NCBI GenBank assembly: GCA_965153455.1 | Contig: OZ234497.1 | Location: forward strand, 17,973,872-18,037,871 | From: Sphagnum compactum | Taxonomy: Eukaryota; Bryophyta; Sphagnopsida; Sphagnales | DNA length: 64,000 nt | Direction: 5' to 3' | Part shown: piece by piece, positions 62,210 through 64,000 of the stretch | How positions within the stretch are numbered: the stretch's first letter is position 1 | Layout of the letters: each line of letters opens with the position of its first letter | The notes under the pieces: model-generated | The model's input: only the letters and a program-made list of their open reading frames with translations | Database searches by the model: none | Told to the model about the DNA's origin: nothing | Translations under genes and position numbers: made by a program

Positions 62210-63883
62210 TTAGATAGAAACACTGTTGGGCACACCCCTGCCTGTTATGCCTTCGCCTGAACTGGGACGTAGGAGCTCGTAATCAAGCTTCACAGGACCA
62301 GAACGGTTCTTGAGAGTTTTGTTGGCATTTCGTCCGTTTATGAGGCCATCGACTGCAGTGATGTTCATGGAGTATTTCGCGAAAGCTGCCAAGATCTGCA
62401 ACCAAATGCATTCAATTGAACAAACGAGCAAACCACCCACCGCCCACCACCACAAGCAGCAGCAGTTAGAGAGAGCTTCACGACCAGCAGCGATGGCGCT
62501 GGTGCAGCAGCTACTACATTGCTGCCCAAATTGCTTGTGCAGAGTTAGGTTTAGGGTTTAGGGTTTAGGGAGCTTCTTCTTACCTTGTGGTCATTTGTCC
62601 AGTTTTGTACGTTACGTTGGCCAAGGTACTCTTCATCGGCGTCATGGGTGGACAAGATTTGGATTGTGGCCATGACCACCCTTACCTGTGTCTCGTTGGA
62701 AACACTTTCCAAGTAATTCTTCACGGGATTAACTTCAAGGTCGTTCCACTCCGGAGTGTGTTCTTCCGGGATGAGTCGCCGCATGCATGTGGGATTGTTG
62801 GGCATGAACCCTGAGTACTGGTATTGACCAAAATTCACTGCTGCGTGATGGCAAGACGCCACCCACGCAATGGTGACCAAGATCTGAACCAGGTCATGCT
62901 TGGAATTGAGCACTGGCCATCCAGGTGCATCTTTCTTGTCCGCGTGTCCCACTGTGCGGACCTCTGTCCACCAGGTCTGAAGCTCAACATCGCCCCGAAC
63001 CTCGCGATCATCCGCGTACACTATGTCCACAAAGTCGGTGTACCAAGTCTCGATCGCTGCCCATAGATCAAGCCCATCTACTGCATATGGGTAATCTTCA
63101 AGCAGGAGCTGCAGTCCGTGCTTCGCACATGAATTTGGGATTGCCATTCCTCTGTGACCCAATAGAACCCGCAAACGACTTGCCTTTTCAGTACCCAAAA
63201 GTTCATTAGACCCAAAGTGTTAATATGTATAAAAGTAATTGTAATCGTTGCTTAATATTTCATATTTTAAAATGATAATTTAAATTGGCGGTGAAATTTT
63301 TGAATTCACTTGGCCCCCATTTCATTGTGAAGCCCTTCTTGAAGCTCGAGATCGTCATTAACACCAAAAAGTTTGGGTAGGTCATTGATCTGGACAAGAG
63401 TGTGAGGAGCATACATACAAATAGAGCTAGGTAGATAGATAGATATTTGTAGCACAAGTTTTGAATTAGAGAATTCTTCTTCAAGCTCGAGAATTCATCA
63501 AGCTCATAGCTGCTACACATGTATGGTCAATCCTGGCAAAAAGAACATTAAAGTGCGAGCTGCTATTGTTGGGCACCAACTAAGCAAGCTGTGCAGGAAT
63601 ACAAATAGTGTCAAACCTTTTGACGAGGTCTGCAGGCAAGCCTTGTTCATCAAACCTCCAGTCGAGCTTGTACATACGAGCACCCAATTCCAAACAATAT
63701 TTTCCGGGCGTGAAAGCAGATTCAATGATTCCATTTGCTTGGATAAGTGATTGTCGTGCAGCCGCATTAATGTCCATTGTCCACTTGAAATGTGGTGTGA
63801 GGATTAACTTGATGGGATGTAACGCACTTAGTTGCCTATTGGTGGCGATGACTATTGGCTCTATCGTTGCATGTGTCCTCGTA
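62210..63883 (-). CDS. LOX: Lipoxygenase, C-terminal part (5' end beyond window)
   Basis: Three exons on the minus strand: about 63617-63883 (or from 63877 by an alternative AG), 62584-63151 and 62210-62395, with GT-AG borders and agreeing phases. Lipoxygenases add oxygen to polyunsaturated fatty acids with a non-haem iron, starting oxylipin and jasmonate-type pathways. Iron ligands seen are the second His of the HW-x3-H motif (in THATIEP), His and Asn of [10 protein letters not shown], and the terminal Ile of GVPNSVSI. Other family blocks are [32 protein letters not shown] and [13 protein letters not shown] is followed directly by KL, one residue shorter than usual. The catalytic domain end is intact; about 340 residues are in the window and the rest lies past 64000. 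Plastid or cytosolic location cannot be judged. Confidence 0.93.
62545..62570 (+). repeat. Telomere-type repeat in lipoxygenase intron
   Basis: TTAGG followed by three TTTAGGG units lies inside the last intron (62396-62583), starting 13 bases from the 5' splice site. On the gene strand it reads CCCTAAA, the plant telo-box. Such boxes bind TRB/Myb proteins in plants. Confidence 0.85.
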
Positions 63884-64000
63884 CTGTAGCAACACAGTAC
63901 AACACATCATTCAAAAGAATAACAATAAAATAAAATAAAAAGCACTCGAAACAACATCATCAGAAACAAACAAGTATTCATGTATTTAGTTAGTTTTGAA

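Noticed and set aside
1-64000. CRISPR arrays, operons, tRNA or rRNA genes
   Set aside because: No regularly spaced short repeats with unique spacers, no tRNA-like A/B boxes with cloverleaf and no rRNA sequence noticed; the DNA is plant nuclear.

Overview
The window is nuclear DNA of a land plant. It carries GT-AG introns, a CNX6-type molybdopterin synthase gene, a lipoxygenase, a piece of a photosystem I antenna gene, plant-type hAT and Helitron elements, and TTTAGGG repeats of Arabidopsis telomere type. I cannot name the species. The lipoxygenase, with its double-His HHAAVN motif, and the hAT type lean weakly to a non-seed plant (moss, lycophyte or fern). No reading here suggests prokaryotic, organellar or viral DNA.

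Two large inverted repeats organise the first 48 kb. IR1 has arms at 1-5125 and 10965-17151, with a 5.8 kb spacer. Each arm carries an intact five-part short-chain dehydrogenase/reductase (SDR) gene of 298 residues, read outward (A on minus, B on plus). The spacer holds a third, older copy (C) that has lost its two middle exons. IR2 has arms at 22461-29948 and 40463-48393, with a 10.5 kb spacer. The IR2 arms carry no convincing gene. They hold dispersed modules with small hairpins and a 190-bp tandem repeat present 4 times in one arm and 8 times in the other. The IR2 spacer contains a complete 4.4 kb hAT element with terminal inverted repeats, an 8-bp target duplication and a decayed transposase. 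Between the two inverted repeats lies an unrecognised multi-exon gene on the minus strand with a cysteine cluster.

Each inverted repeat contains one Helitron-like insertion in one arm, with the uninterrupted site in the other arm. Both insertions lie exactly between two host bases, start with TC, lack a target duplication and end in a hairpin followed by CTAG or CTCG. The IR1 insertion is GC-rich and lies 71 bp upstream of the SDR-B start codon, so the two SDR copies have different promoters.

From 48.4 kb on the sequence is a mosaic: an Lhca2-like pseudogene fragment, part of a plant SWAP-70-like PH/coiled-coil gene, a diverged copy of an IR2 segment, the CNX6-like gene, a decayed coiled-coil gene and, at the right edge, the 3' part of a lipoxygenase gene running off the window. 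Several premature stops in the decayed genes are explained by single C-to-T or G-to-A changes, as expected for methylated repeats.

The genes do not form one pathway. The main biological story is segmental inverted duplication of an SDR locus followed by transposon insertion, repeat expansion and gene decay.
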